Positions 1-11,013 of a stretch of 64,000 bases of DNA are shown piece after piece. The notes beneath the pieces are model-generated. The model made no database searches. It saw only the letters and a program-made list of their open reading frames with translations, and was not told the origin of the DNA. Both the position numbers and the translations under genes were made by a program. Within the stretch, counting starts at the first letter, position 1. Every line of letters starts with the position of its first letter. Where the stretch lies: contig JAPTHN010000015.1 in the NCBI GenBank assembly GCA_026936325.1, positions 6,288,117 to 6,352,116 of the forward strand, in the 5' to 3' direction. Source of the DNA: Platynereis dumerilii (taxonomy: Eukaryota; Annelida; Polychaeta; Phyllodocida; Nereididae).

Positions 1-293
1 TGATCAGCTGTTTCTGATTGGTCTATTATACAAACAGATTAAGTATAAACAGTTACAAACATACAGCATACTCAATACATAGTTCATGAAATGAAATGAA
101 CGAATGAAGGATGAATGGATGTACATTGCATTTATATGAGTAAGTGTATTTACATTAACTAACTTTAGTACCGGGGCCCTTCTTGTATTTTTGCAGTGAT
201 ATATACATGTATGTGCAGTGCAATTATTCCCTTGGTCACCCTGCCAGTCAAATTAATGCAGACAATATACAAGTATGGCATGATTATGTAGGC

Positions 294-3200
294 CTATGTT
301 AATTTAAGGCCATATAGTTCCTTATTGTACTCATATAGTCTTATCATATTTACCGAATCAAAAACTCCCCATTTATCAACTTGACAAATTCTTGATTCTA
401 GGATGGTGTATATATATATATAGCTTAGTTCTTTCTCTTTATGATTTCTATATTGATTAAAGAAGATTTCAGTTTCTATCTCAAAATCATATTTAGCGTT
501 TATGTATTCAATTAGTTTAGTTGCTCCTTGGCAATTTATTAGCACATGGTCCCTTGACTGGGGAAAAGGCAGGTCGCATAGACCACAATTTCCACTTTTG
601 TTTTTAATTGAATGGGCTTTTAGTTGGTCACTTAACACTCTGTGCACTTGTATCTTAACCTTATTATTCATTGGGAAATTATACCACTCCAGCCATATTT
701 CTTTCCAATTAAAGGTATTTCTTAACACTCTTTCTATCTCGTAATATTGAATATGGTTTTTCATTAAATCATTGTATATATCTTTCATTTGTATATTGTC
801 CCATTTAAATCTGTCCTTATTTTTTATTGATAGAATATTATGATGTATGTTGTTGAGATCATTAATTTTGCCACGTTTTAAGAGTTGATTAAATGCATCT
901 TGCCAGAAATTTGTCTCCTTCTTAGTTTTATTATAATGTAGCCACATTAGTTGGCATGCTACAATTTTTGTTTCTACATGGGGTAGGCTGAAGCCTCCCT
1001 CTTTTTTATTTCTACATAACTGAGCGTGCATGTATCCTAATGGTTTTTCGGTCTTAATGAAATCATTTATAATTTGGTTAATTTGTTTAACATGCTTTAT
1101 CATTGGCGTCATAACTCTGGCAATGTACAAAATTATGCTTATCACATAGGCATTGATCAGGGTGACCTTGCCCATCAGACTCACATTTCTATGTTTCATA
1201 CCTGCTAATCTGGCTCTGATTTTGTCAATACATCTCTTCCAATTATTTTCAATTCTTTTCTTGTTTGACTGGCTGTAACTAACTCCTAACACCTCTATTT
1301 CCTTATTATCATTATTTATGTTGTCATCAAGTATTAGTTCTTGGGATTTTTCTTTATTTATTTTGGCACCACTTGCTCTTTCATATACATGTATGATCTT
1401 TTCTAACATTTCTCTATCTTCCTTATCCTTTAAAAAAATTACTGTGTCGTCAGCATATGCCATAGATGTTATTTTAGTCCTACCGAATAATTTTATTCCT
1501 TTTATTGTTCTATTTATTTTCTGTAGTAAGGGTTCAAGGGATATAGTAAAAAGGCTCATGCTTAGAGCGCACCCTTGTCTTATGCCTCGTTCTAAATTAA
1601 CTTCTTTTGTATAACCTGAGGGAGTCTCTACAATTTGATTCAAATTTCTATATAGTGATTTTATTCTTTCTGTTATTTTGTTTCCTAGTTCCATTTTATC
1701 TAAAATTTTAAATAGATATTGTCTGTCCACTCGGTCAAAGGCTTTTTCCATATCCAAAGAAAGAATAGTGCTATTATTTAATCTTGCTCTTTCATTTGGT
1801 ATGTATTCATGCACTTGTAGGATTTGTTCTATTGTTAAGGAATTTTCGTACATGTATCTGCCTTTGACCGAGCAGGTCTGACTTGGCGAAATAATTTTTC
1901 TTAGTACTTCTGATAGTCTATTAGCAATTAACGATGTATACAATTTCAAATCAACATTAAGTAAACTTATCGGGCGCCAATTTTTGAGCAGTTTAGGGTC
2001 TCCCTTTTTGTATAAAAGTTTAGTAATCCCAGTAGTTGTATAACTTGGCAGTGTATGATATAGGTCCATTCCTTGTATAAAACTTGTGATATCATATTTA
2101 ATCTCATCCCACATTGTAGTATAGTACTCTTTGGGGAGTCCATCTGGGCCTGGGGTTTTATTGTTATTCATTCTGTTAAGAGCTTTCTCTATTTCATCCA
2201 TACTGAAAGGTCTATTTAGTTTATTTAGTTCATCTTGATTAATTTCTTCTATATGTTCATATTCTTCTATTAATCTATTTATTGCTGTTTGACTTGGTTC
2301 TTCCTTTTTATATAGCTGCTGGTAAAAACTGAATATTTCATTGGTTATTTCGTCCTGTGTTTTTGCAACTTCTCCATTGGTTTTTAATATTTCTTCTATC
2401 TGTATAGATTTGTTCTTCTTAGCTTCTATATTAAAGAAATTTCTTGATCCTCGTTCTTCATTTGGCATAGTTAATTCCCGAGAACGTACTTTTAGGCCTT
2501 CTATCTTATATTCTACTATTTTGTTTAATTCACTTTTTAGCCTATTTATTTCTTTTACATTTGGATTTAGTTTTCTAAATTCTAAGTTCATGTTATTTCG
2601 TAGTTCATTCTCTACTTTATGTCTTTCCTTTGCTTTTTTTATTCCAATTTTAACTAAGATATTTTTTAACAACTCCTTTCCCTTTGAATACCATAGGAGA
2701 GTGCTTTCAAAATTATCCATTCCTTCCCTCCAATCGTCCCAAAATTTAGTAATTTCATCTCTTGTATTTTGATCTTTTAATAAAGATATATTTGATTTCC
2801 ATGTACGCTTTCTCTTTAATCTCCTAGGCTGTGAGTTTTTATTTTCATACAGATTAATTCCTATCAAGTTATGATCAGAAGGAGGGCATATTATATTAGT
2901 GTATTTAATGAAATTTCTCATGATATGCTCGTCCATTATAATTCTGTCTATGAGGGTGGTTGATTTATTGCCTATAAAGGTGTGTAATTTATTGTCTATG
3001 TGGTTGGCTAGATCTATTAGTCGGTTACTTTCTATTAAATTAATTAAGAGTTTATCCACATAACTTTTATCTATGCTTCCCATTTTCTCATCCCTTTCTA
3101 TTGTTGAGTTAAAGTCTCCTATTATTATCCTGTTATCTAGGTTTTTGATATATTTACTTAATTTATCCCATTGTGCTTTCTTATTTGCTGCATAGGTTGA

Positions 3201-3548
3201 AGCATATATATTCAAGATGTTGTATTCATCATTGTTATAACTACATTCTACATGCTGTAATCTCCCTTGCCCAATGTCTTTTGGGTACCTTACATTTTTT
3301 ATCACGATTTTACTGTCCTTTTTGACAAGGGCTGCGACACCGATGCTTTGTTTTAATTTTGCAGCTTTGTCATGGTACAGATTTATATTCAGCTCTTCTG
3401 TTAGTAATTTCTCACTTCTAGGCTTAATACTACTAACTTCTTGTAGAAGTACAATATCAAAGTCTATATCTTTCAGAAAGTTGATTATCTTGTATGGTTT
3501 ATCTTTTTTGTTTATACCACCCCTTACGTTTAATGATAGGACAAGCAT
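294..3548 (-). CDS. LINE ORF2: endonuclease/reverse transcriptase
   Basis: An uninterrupted frame of 1084 residues from ATG to stop. The N-terminal 230 residues form an apurinic-like endonuclease: SLNVRGG at the start, LLQEV, GDFNST and SDHNL near residues 225-229. The reverse transcriptase follows, with GPDGLP, WRPISLLN, LSLDMEKAFD, RGIRQGCALS and the catalytic AYADDT near residues 697-702. A C-terminal CX2C...HX4C cluster lies near residues 987-1005 (CGLC ... HVLINC), typical of L1/Tx1 ORF2. The product nicks target DNA and primes cDNA synthesis from the nick. All expected catalytic motifs are visible and no stop interrupts them, so the insertion is young. Confidence 0.95.
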   Translation of the reverse strand: MLVLSLNVRGGINKKDKPYKIINFLKDIDFDIVLLQEVSSIKPRSEKLLTEELNINLYHDKAAKLKQSIGVAALVKKDSKIVIKNVRYPKDIGQGRLQHVECSYNNDEYNILNIYASTYAANKKAQWDKLSKYIKNLDNRIIIGDFNSTIERDEKMGSIDKSYVDKLLINLIESNRLIDLANHIDNKLHTFIGNKSTTLIDRIIMDEHIMRNFIKYTNIICPPSDHNLIGINLYENKNSQPRRLKRKRTWKSNISLLKDQNTRDEITKFWDDWREGMDNFESTLLWYSKGKELLKNILVKIGIKKAKERHKVENELRNNMNLEFRKLNPNVKEINRLKSELNKIVEYKIEGLKVRSRELTMPNEERGSRNFFNIEAKKNKSIQIEEILKTNGEVAKTQDEITNEIFSFYQQLYKKEEPSQTAINRLIEEYEHIEEINQDELNKLNRPFSMDEIEKALNRMNNNKTPGPDGLPKEYYTTMWDEIKYDITSFIQGMDLYHTLPSYTTTGITKLLYKKGDPKLLKNWRPISLLNVDLKLYTSLIANRLSEVLRKIISPSQTCSVKGRYMYENSLTIEQILQVHEYIPNERARLNNSTILSLDMEKAFDRVDRQYLFKILDKMELGNKITERIKSLYRNLNQIVETPSGYTKEVNLERGIRQGCALSMSLFTISLEPLLQKINRTIKGIKLFGRTKITSMAYADDTVIFLKDKEDREMLEKIIHVYERASGAKINKEKSQELILDDNINNDNKEIEVLGVSYSQSNKKRIENNWKRCIDKIRARLAGMKHRNVSLMGKVTLINAYVISIILYIARVMTPMIKHVKQINQIINDFIKTEKPLGYMHAQLCRNKKEGGFSLPHVETKIVACQLMWLHYNKTKKETNFWQDAFNQLLKRGKINDLNNIHHNILSIKNKDRFKWDNIQMKDIYNDLMKNHIQYYEIERVLRNTFNWKEIWLEWYNFPMNNKVKIQVHRVLSDQLKAHSIKNKSGNCGLCDLPFPQSRDHVLINCQGATKLIEYINAKYDFEIETEIFFNQYRNHKEKELSYIYIYTILESRICQVDKWGVFDSVNMIRLYEYNKELYGLKLT

Positions 3549-3604
3549 ATCAGAGATAATTTAATAAAAGGATGGACTATTGTGGGATGAGATATACATT
3601 GTTT

Positions 3605-4189
3605 GGTGCGTTTGACAACGGTCACCAGATAGAACCAATACATTATAACCTTTGGGGGCACTTGACTGTGGTCACCCCAGTCCTAACAAATAGCATTCTA
3701 AGTTGGTGCGCTTGACTGCGGTCACCTCAACAATCAGCCATATATCTCAAACACCCTGGGGGCGCTCGACGGCGGCCTCCTCATATCTAAACACCAGAGC
3801 CAGATCAGCCTAATACCATATTAGAAAGATGTGTTTTAGAGCAGTTACCCTGTATCCCAAAAAGCATGTAATAAAACAAATGTGCGTTTAACAGGGTTGC
3901 TGTGTATCAATATCATCTTAATATTCAGAGAAATAACAAAATGGACATCTGAAGAATGGACTGAGCAGGGTGGCACAGGAGGGAAGTACAATAGTGGAAA
4001 TATTTCTATGTTATATGTTATGGACACCTGTTTGTTCGGTGTGCTTGACAGCAGTCACCATCATTTATACCTTTTATAATACCTTGGGGGCACTTGACTG
4101 TGATCACCCCTACCTTATAAATCACCAGTAGAATATTCCAGCACCACAAAAGCACTTGTATACCTGGATGCACTTGACAGTGGTCATCC
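3605..4189 (-). repeat. Seven dispersed 22-23-base motifs in the LINE spacer
   Basis: The spacer between ORF1 and ORF2 carries seven copies of a motif close to GGTGCGCTTGACTGCGGTCA followed by CC (plus strand), at 3605, 3654, 3705, 3758, 4038, 4086 and 4166. Two forms alternate: one begins GGTGYG, the other GGGGGCRC; the core TTGAC..(C/T)GGTCACC is shared. Spacing is 48-53 bases for most copies, with a gap of 280 bases in the middle. The ends GGTG and CACC are inverted, giving partial dyad symmetry. Role unknown. Confidence 0.8.
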
Positions 4190-4277
4190 TTCATATTAAA
4201 TCTATCAAAAAAAAAGGTAATGAAATATTCTATGATGTTTGTACAAATATCTATCCACTCAGCTGTCATGAGAAAAC

Positions 4278-6002
4278 TCATTTCTCATGAGAGTTTCTTG
4301 CTCTAGATCCAGAGCCAGAATGGTTTCTAGAGCTGTCCCTTCGGGACTGGTCTCTAGATTTTCTCTCTTTCTCTCGATCCTGATTGGAATTTGATCTCGA
4401 GTGAGACCTTGAATGTTTTCTATTGGTTGATCTTTCTGACCTAGGCTGTGCTACAGTGGTTTGTGTAGGGGGGTTTTCTTGGTCTCTTTAAAGGGAGCAG
4501 CTGGGGGGGCCATGCCCTGATTGTTTTTTGAGTTTGTCCCTCTGCCCGACAAGGCATTCAGGGAGGTCATGCTTGGTTGATAGACTTGTACAGGGCTAGT
4601 AGATGTTTTACTGACTTTGGGCTTAGGTTTTATTGATGGCTTGGATGAGCATGCTTCCGCAAAGGATCTCTCAAAACTAACCTCTCCATCACTTCTGCTG
4701 CTTGAACTTTCCGATATATCTTTTCTCTTTGTCCCATCCGAAAATTTGTTTAGGAGCCTATCAAAATCTTTGCAAAAGTCTGAATCACTTTTATATTTCT
4801 GTGGTGGTTGAAAGCTTAGAAGAGGTTGGGAATCATAGTCTTTGAGAGATTCTGAGACCATGCCTTCTATGTCTAAGGTGGGCTCAGTATGGATAACCAG
4901 AGGGGTATCTGCATCACCCTTTCGAAAGTCCCCGTCTTCTTCGGCTCCCCCCAGCGCACCTAGAACCTCATCTTGTGTGGGTTCGAACCTTTGGCCTTGC
5001 TCAAATTGATATTCAATTCCACTCACATTGGGAGTTATTGGTTTTTCCATTTGGGCCTCGGGCTCATTGGCCACTGGTGTACTTCTCGCCATCAATTCGG
5101 AAGCTTTGGGGGTGTCTGCAAACTCTTTTGATTTTTCAGTTAGCTCAGGCGCTTCATCACCAGTTGCCCCAACTTCCTCCTATTTCTCCCTCATCCCCTT
5201 GAATATTAGCACTACTGACTTTCTTTGAGGGAGGCGTACTATATAGCCATCCTGTTTGTTTTATAAAGACATCATTGCACACAATTCTGTTAGCTTTCTC
5301 TTGTATCGGACATGCTGTGGCAAAATGACCAGGCTGCTTGCAGTGATAACACAGGGGCTCATCTGGCCCATCACATTCTTGAGCTAGATGTGACCCAAAC
5401 TCCCCACATTTATAGCACCGCCTTTTGCGCACTGGCTGGCCAGGCTCTCTAATCAGAATCCTTCCAGATTTGCCCAAAAGGATTTCATCAGGTAATTTCA
5501 CGAATAGTTTATTGAAGGTAACAGTAATTTTTCCATCGAAAATATTGTAGTGACCCCTTATCTTGTGTCTATGTATACGTGCTACTTCTCCGAATTGATG
5601 TAATATTATTGTCAAAGTATCATCGTCTATCTCAAATGGGGTGTCATAGAGGATTACTGTGGGCGTTCTGCGGGCTGCTGAGGTGTTTGTAGGGATATCG
5701 TCTACCATAAATGGTAAACTATCAAAATCTTTCAGTATCTCACTAACAGCTCTTGCTGAGTTCAAGGACCACCTAAATCTCCTTTTTGTAACTTGCTGTA
5801 TGCACTTAGTGTAATTCAGATATTCGCTATTGTATCTTTGAATAGATTCAATTATTTCTTGGGTAGTCACTGATTCTGTTTGCACATTTATATTGATTGT
5901 CAATCTTCTATCTACATCATTGTGGGGTAGCTCAAATACCATCCCATCTTTACATATCCCTGTCCCTGTGCTAACTCTTGATCCACTACGTGCAGTTGCC
6001 AT
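4278..6002 (-). pseudogene. LINE ORF1 with CCHC knuckles and RS-rich tail, frameshifted
   Basis: The first open part (6002-5157, 281 codons) has an RRM-like stretch near residues 105-155 and two zinc knuckles, CYKCGEFGSHLAQEC (CX2CX5HX4C) and CYHCKQPGHFATAC (CX2CX4HX4C), as expected for an RNA-binding L1 ORF1 protein. Near 5155-5180 the frame shifts, and a second open part continues through an acidic, serine-rich region to 4451. A second shift in a six-base C run (plus-strand G run at 4468-4473) would restore a frame ending at 4278 with an arginine/serine-rich tail (SRSHSRSNSNQDREKE, SRNHSGSGSRARNS). The three pieces together span about 570 codons. The breaks are small indels, consistent with recent decay or assembly error. 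Confidence 0.8.
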
Positions 6003-6060
6003 TGTTTTTTTTTAAGTCAGGTTCCACTCAGGAAAAAAAAACACTCAGGTAAGCTGTGAG

Positions 6061-7669
6061 CCACCAAAGGTGGCCCACAGTTAAGTGTGAACAACAGAAG
6101 AAGGAAACGTGTGTTTACATGTGATTTCTACATTTTGTTTAGCTAAGTGCTATACATACCAAATAGTTGATTTAAATATGCCTATATGTTGTCTTAAAAA
6201 TAAGCAACCAACAATCTGGATTCACAAAACCGAGACATGCTCTGATGTTGAAGAGATGGTGCAGTCCTAGGAGTGCAATCCAAAGGTAAGCAGGAGCTCC
6301 ATAAAACACGTCTGCACACCTCAGTGGTCAGCTATCGTCTCATGACGTGTTGAGTTTGAAGTGGAAATGAAAATCCGAATGTAGTGGTAGAAGGTGAAGT
6401 GTTCCTTGGAAGACCAGGAGTTGTTATTCGCCTTTCCTTCAGTAATGTTTGATTTTTTTCCTCTAAGCAAATAAAATTTCTGCCGCCAATTCGAGAGAAG
6501 ATTTGAAAGTTCCACACAATTTGTAAGATCAAACCCTTGGAATAGACTGACAAAAAAAATGTGCAAGGATTCACAGCCATTTTGACATTTCAATTGATGA
6601 TGCAACATTCAAAGTGTTTCTTCAATAGATGTTATCTTTTGGGTTGCAAGCCCACACACATAAAACCAGAATTATTCACTTAAGCCTTTTGTCTTTAAAC
6701 CAACATTTGGGCGCCAGACAGGTGACGCCACCTATGGCATTGTTTCAACAATAGAACAACCCCCTTAATTGAAAATGCTACAGTTTTATTGGCATTTCAG
6801 TTTAATTCTCTAATTGTACCTTGTTTAATTTCTTAGAAAAACAACAAGCCTTAACTTAAGAGCAAGTAGTTCATTAGCTGAAAAAGCATTTGTTTAAGAA
6901 TAGGGGTGGGTAATTTGCTGAATCTAAGTCTATTTTGTATAGATCCAACCTTGGGGTTACACTGCATTTAGCTTGTGACCGATTCAATGAGTTGTTATAG
7001 GTTTATCTTAGGCATTGTTTACCTTCATGGTGTATTGCTAACCAAACCAGGATTAAGCATTCAAGCATGGTCTAAGAGCATTAGTGACAATGGAATGAAG
7101 CATTAAAACAATGAAGCATTATGACAATGAAGCATAAAGTATTAGGGAACCTTTGGAACAATGACACGTGCCCCAATGTATCCATGGAACCCTAAAATGT
7201 AACTTTTGGAAGTTCTGGGAACTATACAGCTAGCTTTCATTTGATTGACTTTTAGAGAATCCAAATATGTATCTAAATTTTCAAATAAAAAAGAAATCGT
7301 TTTCCCAAGTTTGAGTATGGTAGCGTTTGAGGAACCTTCAGTTTTCATTATAAATTAAATTTGTTAATTTGGACCGACGCCTAATTCATATTAGCCAGCA
7401 CAGTACAGATTTGAAGGATATAAAGTGGACCACCCAATTCAAATTAAACTTGATCTTTTGATGCAAAACTTAGTTTAAATTCACTCCATTCTTAGTAAAC
7501 CAATCTGTACCCTTTTAGTGATGCAACAACAGAGAGCAAGAATATCTATAAAAGTACAAGAATGATATCAGATACGTAGATATATATCAGCCATTTAATG
7601 CCAATTAGAAGTCAATCTCTGCCATTTGAAGTCCAATGCAACAATTAAACGTCGATTTTCCAAACCTCC
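6061..7669. other. Non-coding, AT-rich; no gene seen
   Basis: The LINE 5' UTR probably continues into 6061-6130. The rest has no convincing exon, tRNA or repeat end. An open minus-strand stretch of 95 codons near 6321-6608 has no recognisable motif and reads as chance. If the microRNA cluster is transcribed on the minus strand, its 3' end and polyadenylation site would fall here. Confidence 0.5.
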
Positions 7670-7729
7670 CATGGCACCAAGTGGTGCTTATGCAACTGAT
7701 ACCAGCATAAGCGCCCATTTGAAGCCATG
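7670..7729 (-). ncRNA. miR-29-seed hairpin 1 (3'-most)
   Basis: Predicted 3p product AAGCACCACUUGGUGCCAUG (7689-7670). Arms pair CAUGGC with GCCAUG, AAGUGG with CCAUUU and GCUUAUGC with GCAUAAGC around an 11-nt loop. The cleanest fold of the diverged members. Confidence 0.78.
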
Positions 7730-8788
7730 TGAAGCTGGCATAGTCTTGTTGCTCAACGATTTGTAGATAAATGGCATGAAATTGAATAAATGATGATGAT
7801 TTACAAGTAATTTTCTATACTGATGAATGCATGATAGCACTAATTAGGCATTAATTATACTAAGGAGATGAAAGTTAGTATGAAAGATGTAAGTTATTCT
7901 AATGTTAATACAAATATACTACTCAAAAGATAAGATAAATTAAAAAGATAAGTTAAGATAAAATATCACTAATGTCAGTCAAATATCTAGGTATGGTCAT
8001 ATTACAAAAATAAAATGGTCATCTAAAATTAAGATACTCAATAAATGTAAATTAAAATTTCGTGTTATCTTAGGCACACGAGTGAGAATTTAACTGCGGG
8101 TGATACCATTAGTACACTAAGATGATACCTATGTAATTTGACTATCAAAGTTATATTACCACCAAAATATACGATTTTGCTCATGTCTGACTTTCCGACT
8201 ATCTGAATTGGTCATATTACAAGCCACGCGCCTGTTGGCAATGTTACGCAACAGCCAATTACATGGTCAGTCGATGTATTGGAAAACTATTAGCAACAGA
8301 TTGAAACAAGCTCTTGGAAGCTTGCTGACAATAGAAATCGTATGCAGAATCGTAAACAGAAATTGTTAGACTACAAATTAGTACCAATAGATATGGAAAT
8401 TATGTTTTTGGAACCATGTATCAGCTGAATGAAGCAAATTGATGTCGGCCAAATTAAGCAACAATAAAATACATCAGAAATTTGTCAAAACTTGGAAGTT
8501 CATTATAGAAATTTAGTTATCAACAGTATAAATGTAGCTGTAGTTTAATCAAATTAACTTCCAGAGACTATGCATAGTTGCAAAGACTACTTTTATAGTT
8601 ACTGAAAATAGACTACGTATTAGTAAAAGACTATTATATCTGCGTATTAGTAAAAGACTATTATATCCAGTAACAACAAAACTACAATATTATGATGATC
8701 TAAACATTAGTAAAAGAATATACTTACACTAAAGTTCTTGAAAGTGCAGCTCTGAAATTTCAGTGGTGTTCCACGCAGATCTGCCCAA
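7730..8788. other. Spacer between hairpins 1 and 2
   Basis: About 1.06 kb, AT-rich, without hairpin unit, open frame or repeat end that I can support. Confidence 0.5.
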
Positions 8789-8858
8789 CATATGAGGCAC
8801 CAAGTGGTGCTTATGTATTTGATATAACATTAAGCAACACTTAATACCTCACATATAT
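8789..8858 (-). ncRNA. miR-29-seed hairpin 2
   Basis: Predicted 3p AAGCACCACUUGGUGCCUCA (8812-8793). UAUGAGG pairs with CCUCACAUA (one bulge), AAGUG with CACUU, and GCUUAUGU with ACAUUAAGC. The longest stem of the set. Confidence 0.75.
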
Positions 8859-9024
8859 GGGAAAATTATTGCCAAATATTTGAAATTATGGCAGAATGCT
8901 TGTAGAATTCCTGTAGAATTTTCAAATAGGTAGATAATCCATGCCCAGTGTGGACCATCTTCTTCATTGGTGATGCTGTTCTGAAGTTGGTTTTCCGAAT
9001 AATTCAAAGTGTACCACAGTCCTA

Positions 9025-9085
9025 CACCAATACCTAGTGGTGCTTGTGTGAAATGAAATTCATAAGCTCACAAAAGGTAGTGGTG
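9025..9085 (-). ncRNA. miR-29-seed hairpin 3
   Basis: Predicted 3p AAGCACCACUAGGUAUUGGU (9045-9026). Basal stem CACCA/UGGUG and UACCU/AGGUA; the sequence is unlike the other members but pairing is kept. Confidence 0.75.
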
Positions 9086-9194
9086 GATTTCTGTGTGCGT
9101 TCTGTGAATATATGAAAGTTGAGTAACAGCAAAATTGTTATATAAGTTGATATAGAAGCTTGCATTTAACTTGAGTTGTTGGAGCTACCTCCAT

Positions 9195-9252
9195 TCCAGT
9201 ACCTTGTGGTGCTTATGAGTGAATGAACATAAGCTCACACAAGAGCACTGGG
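9195..9252 (-). ncRNA. miR-29-seed hairpin 4
   Basis: Predicted 3p AAGCACCACAAGGUACUGGA (9214-9195). CCAGU pairs with ACUGG, CUUGUG with CACAAG and GCUUAUG with CAUAAGC, leaving a loop of about 10 nt. Confidence 0.78.
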
Positions 9253-9339
9253 ACAGTGATAGCTAAATAGTTCCAAGTCAGTTCTGCTAAGTCCAGTGCA
9301 GCTGTATAATGTTGTCCAGTGTTATGCAAGCAAAATGTG

Positions 9340-9750
9340 ACCAAGCCCAGGCTTGACCAGGCAGGTGGGTCTTTCCCCTGCCCCAGCTCAGCTCAGAATG
9401 AAGGGTTACGGGGACCACACCTACCTATATCCCCACAGACCTTGTGGGGTGGGTCCCAGAATGCCTCAGCGTAGTCCAAAATCCTCTGGGTCCAAATGTG
9501 GGACCAGTGTCCAATCATCATGATATTGTGTTAAAACAATGGACCCCCTACCACTTTCCTACTGGGGAGTCTAGAGCCATCTGCCTACCAAACTTAGCTC
9601 CCTGCCAAACTTATATGCCACTAAGGACCTCCAGATTGCAATCGACCTGTGTTTGATCTAAGGATTGTTGGCTTAGTTGCCTTGGTAGTGTGGTGCTGTT
9701 GGTGTGCTTAATTGCAATCAAGGGTTCAAAGCCCACCACTTGGCGCCTGC
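9340..9750 (+). repeat. Possible SINE-like remnant
   Basis: A GC-richer stretch inside the cluster. Near 9670-9735 it has a weak A-box-like TAGTTGCCTTGG and a B-box-like GGGTTCAAAGCCC at tRNA-like spacing. No target duplication or tail was found, and the upstream part (9340-9660) matches nothing I recognise. Confidence 0.3.
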
Positions 9751-10012
9751 ATTCTTGCACACATGTTTGGTCACAGAGACTTCAGAAAAATCACCAAATG
9801 AGGGTATTATTATCAATTACACATAAAAAGAAGAAAGGGAACATTCTGAACTTTGCTGTCTCTCTTTGATAATTCCCTGCACAATCATTAATGCCATTGT
9901 CTCAAGGGTCAGAGGTGCACACGGTTAATGAGTGATACAACTGTGATACAAGTTAATAAGAGATAATAGGCATGTAAAATATTGTAGGTCTGCCGAATTT
10001 GAAGGCAAACAT

Positions 10013-10074
10013 CCCAGTACCTGTCGGTGCTAATAGCTTAATTCACCAGCACTCAACATATACCAGAATACTGG
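10013..10074 (-). ncRNA. miR-29-seed hairpin 5
   Basis: Predicted 3p UAGCACCGACAGGUACUGGG (10032-10013). nt 8 is G, not A. GUGCU pairs with AGCAC; the basal stem has two alternatives (UACCAG, or UACUGG at 10069-10074), making this one of the weaker folds. Confidence 0.6.
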
Positions 10075-10332
10075 CCAAATATTCTTCATTAGGAATCCAT
10101 AATTTAAAATTTCAGAAAGTGTTAAAAACTTGAGTGAAAGTAAATATGACTATGATTTCAAAGTATGAATTTGAAAAATGGGCAAAAGTGCTAGTGGAGT
10201 GAAAATATGAACACATGATGCCAGAAATATGATGTATGTGAAAACTATTACAAATTGAGAATTTGAAGAACTTCGAATTAAGATATATATACATTGTATA
10301 CTGGTAATGTTAAGCTGGATTGCTTTGTGTTA

Positions 10333-10391
10333 TGCTAGTACCCACTGGTGCTAATTGGCTATTTGACATTAGCTATCAATGTGTACTAGCA
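10333..10391 (-). ncRNA. miR-29-seed hairpin 6
   Basis: Predicted 3p UAGCACCAGUGGGUACUAGC (10353-10334). UGCUAGUAC pairs perfectly with GUACUAGCA and GCUAAU with AUUAGC. Confidence 0.75.
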
Positions 10392-10542
10392 AAACGAGAA
10401 AGCTAATTCCAATGTCTCTTCTTGAAGTAGAGTCAACAAATCAGATGGGTAGTGATCAAAATGTGATTATTGAAGTCAGTGAAGTTTTCTGGAAGATCAA
10501 AATATGTGGTGACTTGTCGTGGAAGAACTGAAGTCATCCTCA

Positions 10543-10596
10543 TTCTAGTACCTTGTGGTGCTAATGATTCAAACCAGCACACACAATGTACCAGAA
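10543..10596 (-). ncRNA. miR-29-seed hairpin 7
   Basis: Predicted 3p UAGCACCACAAGGUACUAGA (10563-10544). CUAGUACCUUGUG pairs with CACAAUGUACCAG and GUGCU with AGCAC; loop about 13 nt. Confidence 0.78.
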
Positions 10597-10696
10597 AGAG
10601 AAAGACTCAACTTTTCAAATTAAAAACAACAGCAGATCTTGGTTTCCCTTGGGGTAGAAATCCAGGAGGTAAAGCTAAGTAGTATTTGCCCTGCCC

Positions 10697-10757
10697 TTGA
10701 CTAGTACCCAGAGGTGCTACTGTAATATTAAAGCAGCCCAAACTAGGTTCCAGTTAA
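10697..10757 (-). ncRNA. miR-29-seed hairpin 8
   Basis: Predicted 3p UAGCACCUCUGGGUACUAGU (10719-10700). nt 8 is U, the only such member. First unit of the regularly spaced block; the opposite arm has the GCAGCCCAAACUAGGU form. Confidence 0.7.
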
Positions 10758-10854
10758 TAGCAAAGTTTTTCAAAAAGGTGAAGCAGCTAAACCAGACAGA
10801 AACTTGGATTTGATGAAATTGGAACTGCAATTCTTTGTTGTAGCAGCCTTGTCC

Positions 10855-10914
10855 TTTACTAGTACCTAGTGGTGCTACTACAATATAAAGCAGCCCAAAC
10901 TAGGTCCCAGTGAA
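10855..10914 (-). ncRNA. miR-29-seed hairpin 9
   Basis: Predicted 3p UAGCACCACUAGGUACUAGU (10877-10858). ACCUAGU pairs with ACUAGGU; inner pairs GCU/AGC; loop about 10 nt. Confidence 0.77.
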
Positions 10915-11013
10915 TTTCAAGGTTTATGCAGAATGTCAAGGTTTATACAGTTGAATGAAGTGTTCAGAAGTGGAAATTAAATTTGATGAAAATATCAAGC
11001 AGCAACCATGTCC

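Larger units (their letters stand above)
1..6060 (-). mobile_element. Tx1-like L1 LINE, near full length
   Basis: A non-LTR retrotransposon read right to left: ORF1 with zinc knuckles (6002 to about 4278), a 0.7-kb spacer, ORF2 with apurinic-type endonuclease and reverse transcriptase (3548-294), then 3' UTR towards base 1. The ORF1/ORF2 layout, the endonuclease type and the C-terminal CX2C...H...C motif match the L1 superfamily, most like the Tx1 clade (clade call inferred). The 3' end may lie around 95-125, where the plus strand shows GAAT/GGAT-type short repeats, or outside the window. The 5' end is not defined; 6003-6130 looks like 5' UTR. ORF2 is open but ORF1 is frameshifted, so the copy is recent but probably not autonomous. 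Confidence 0.85.

Noticed and set aside
1-3564. Plus-strand frames across the LINE
   Set aside because: All are shadows of the minus-strand ORF2.
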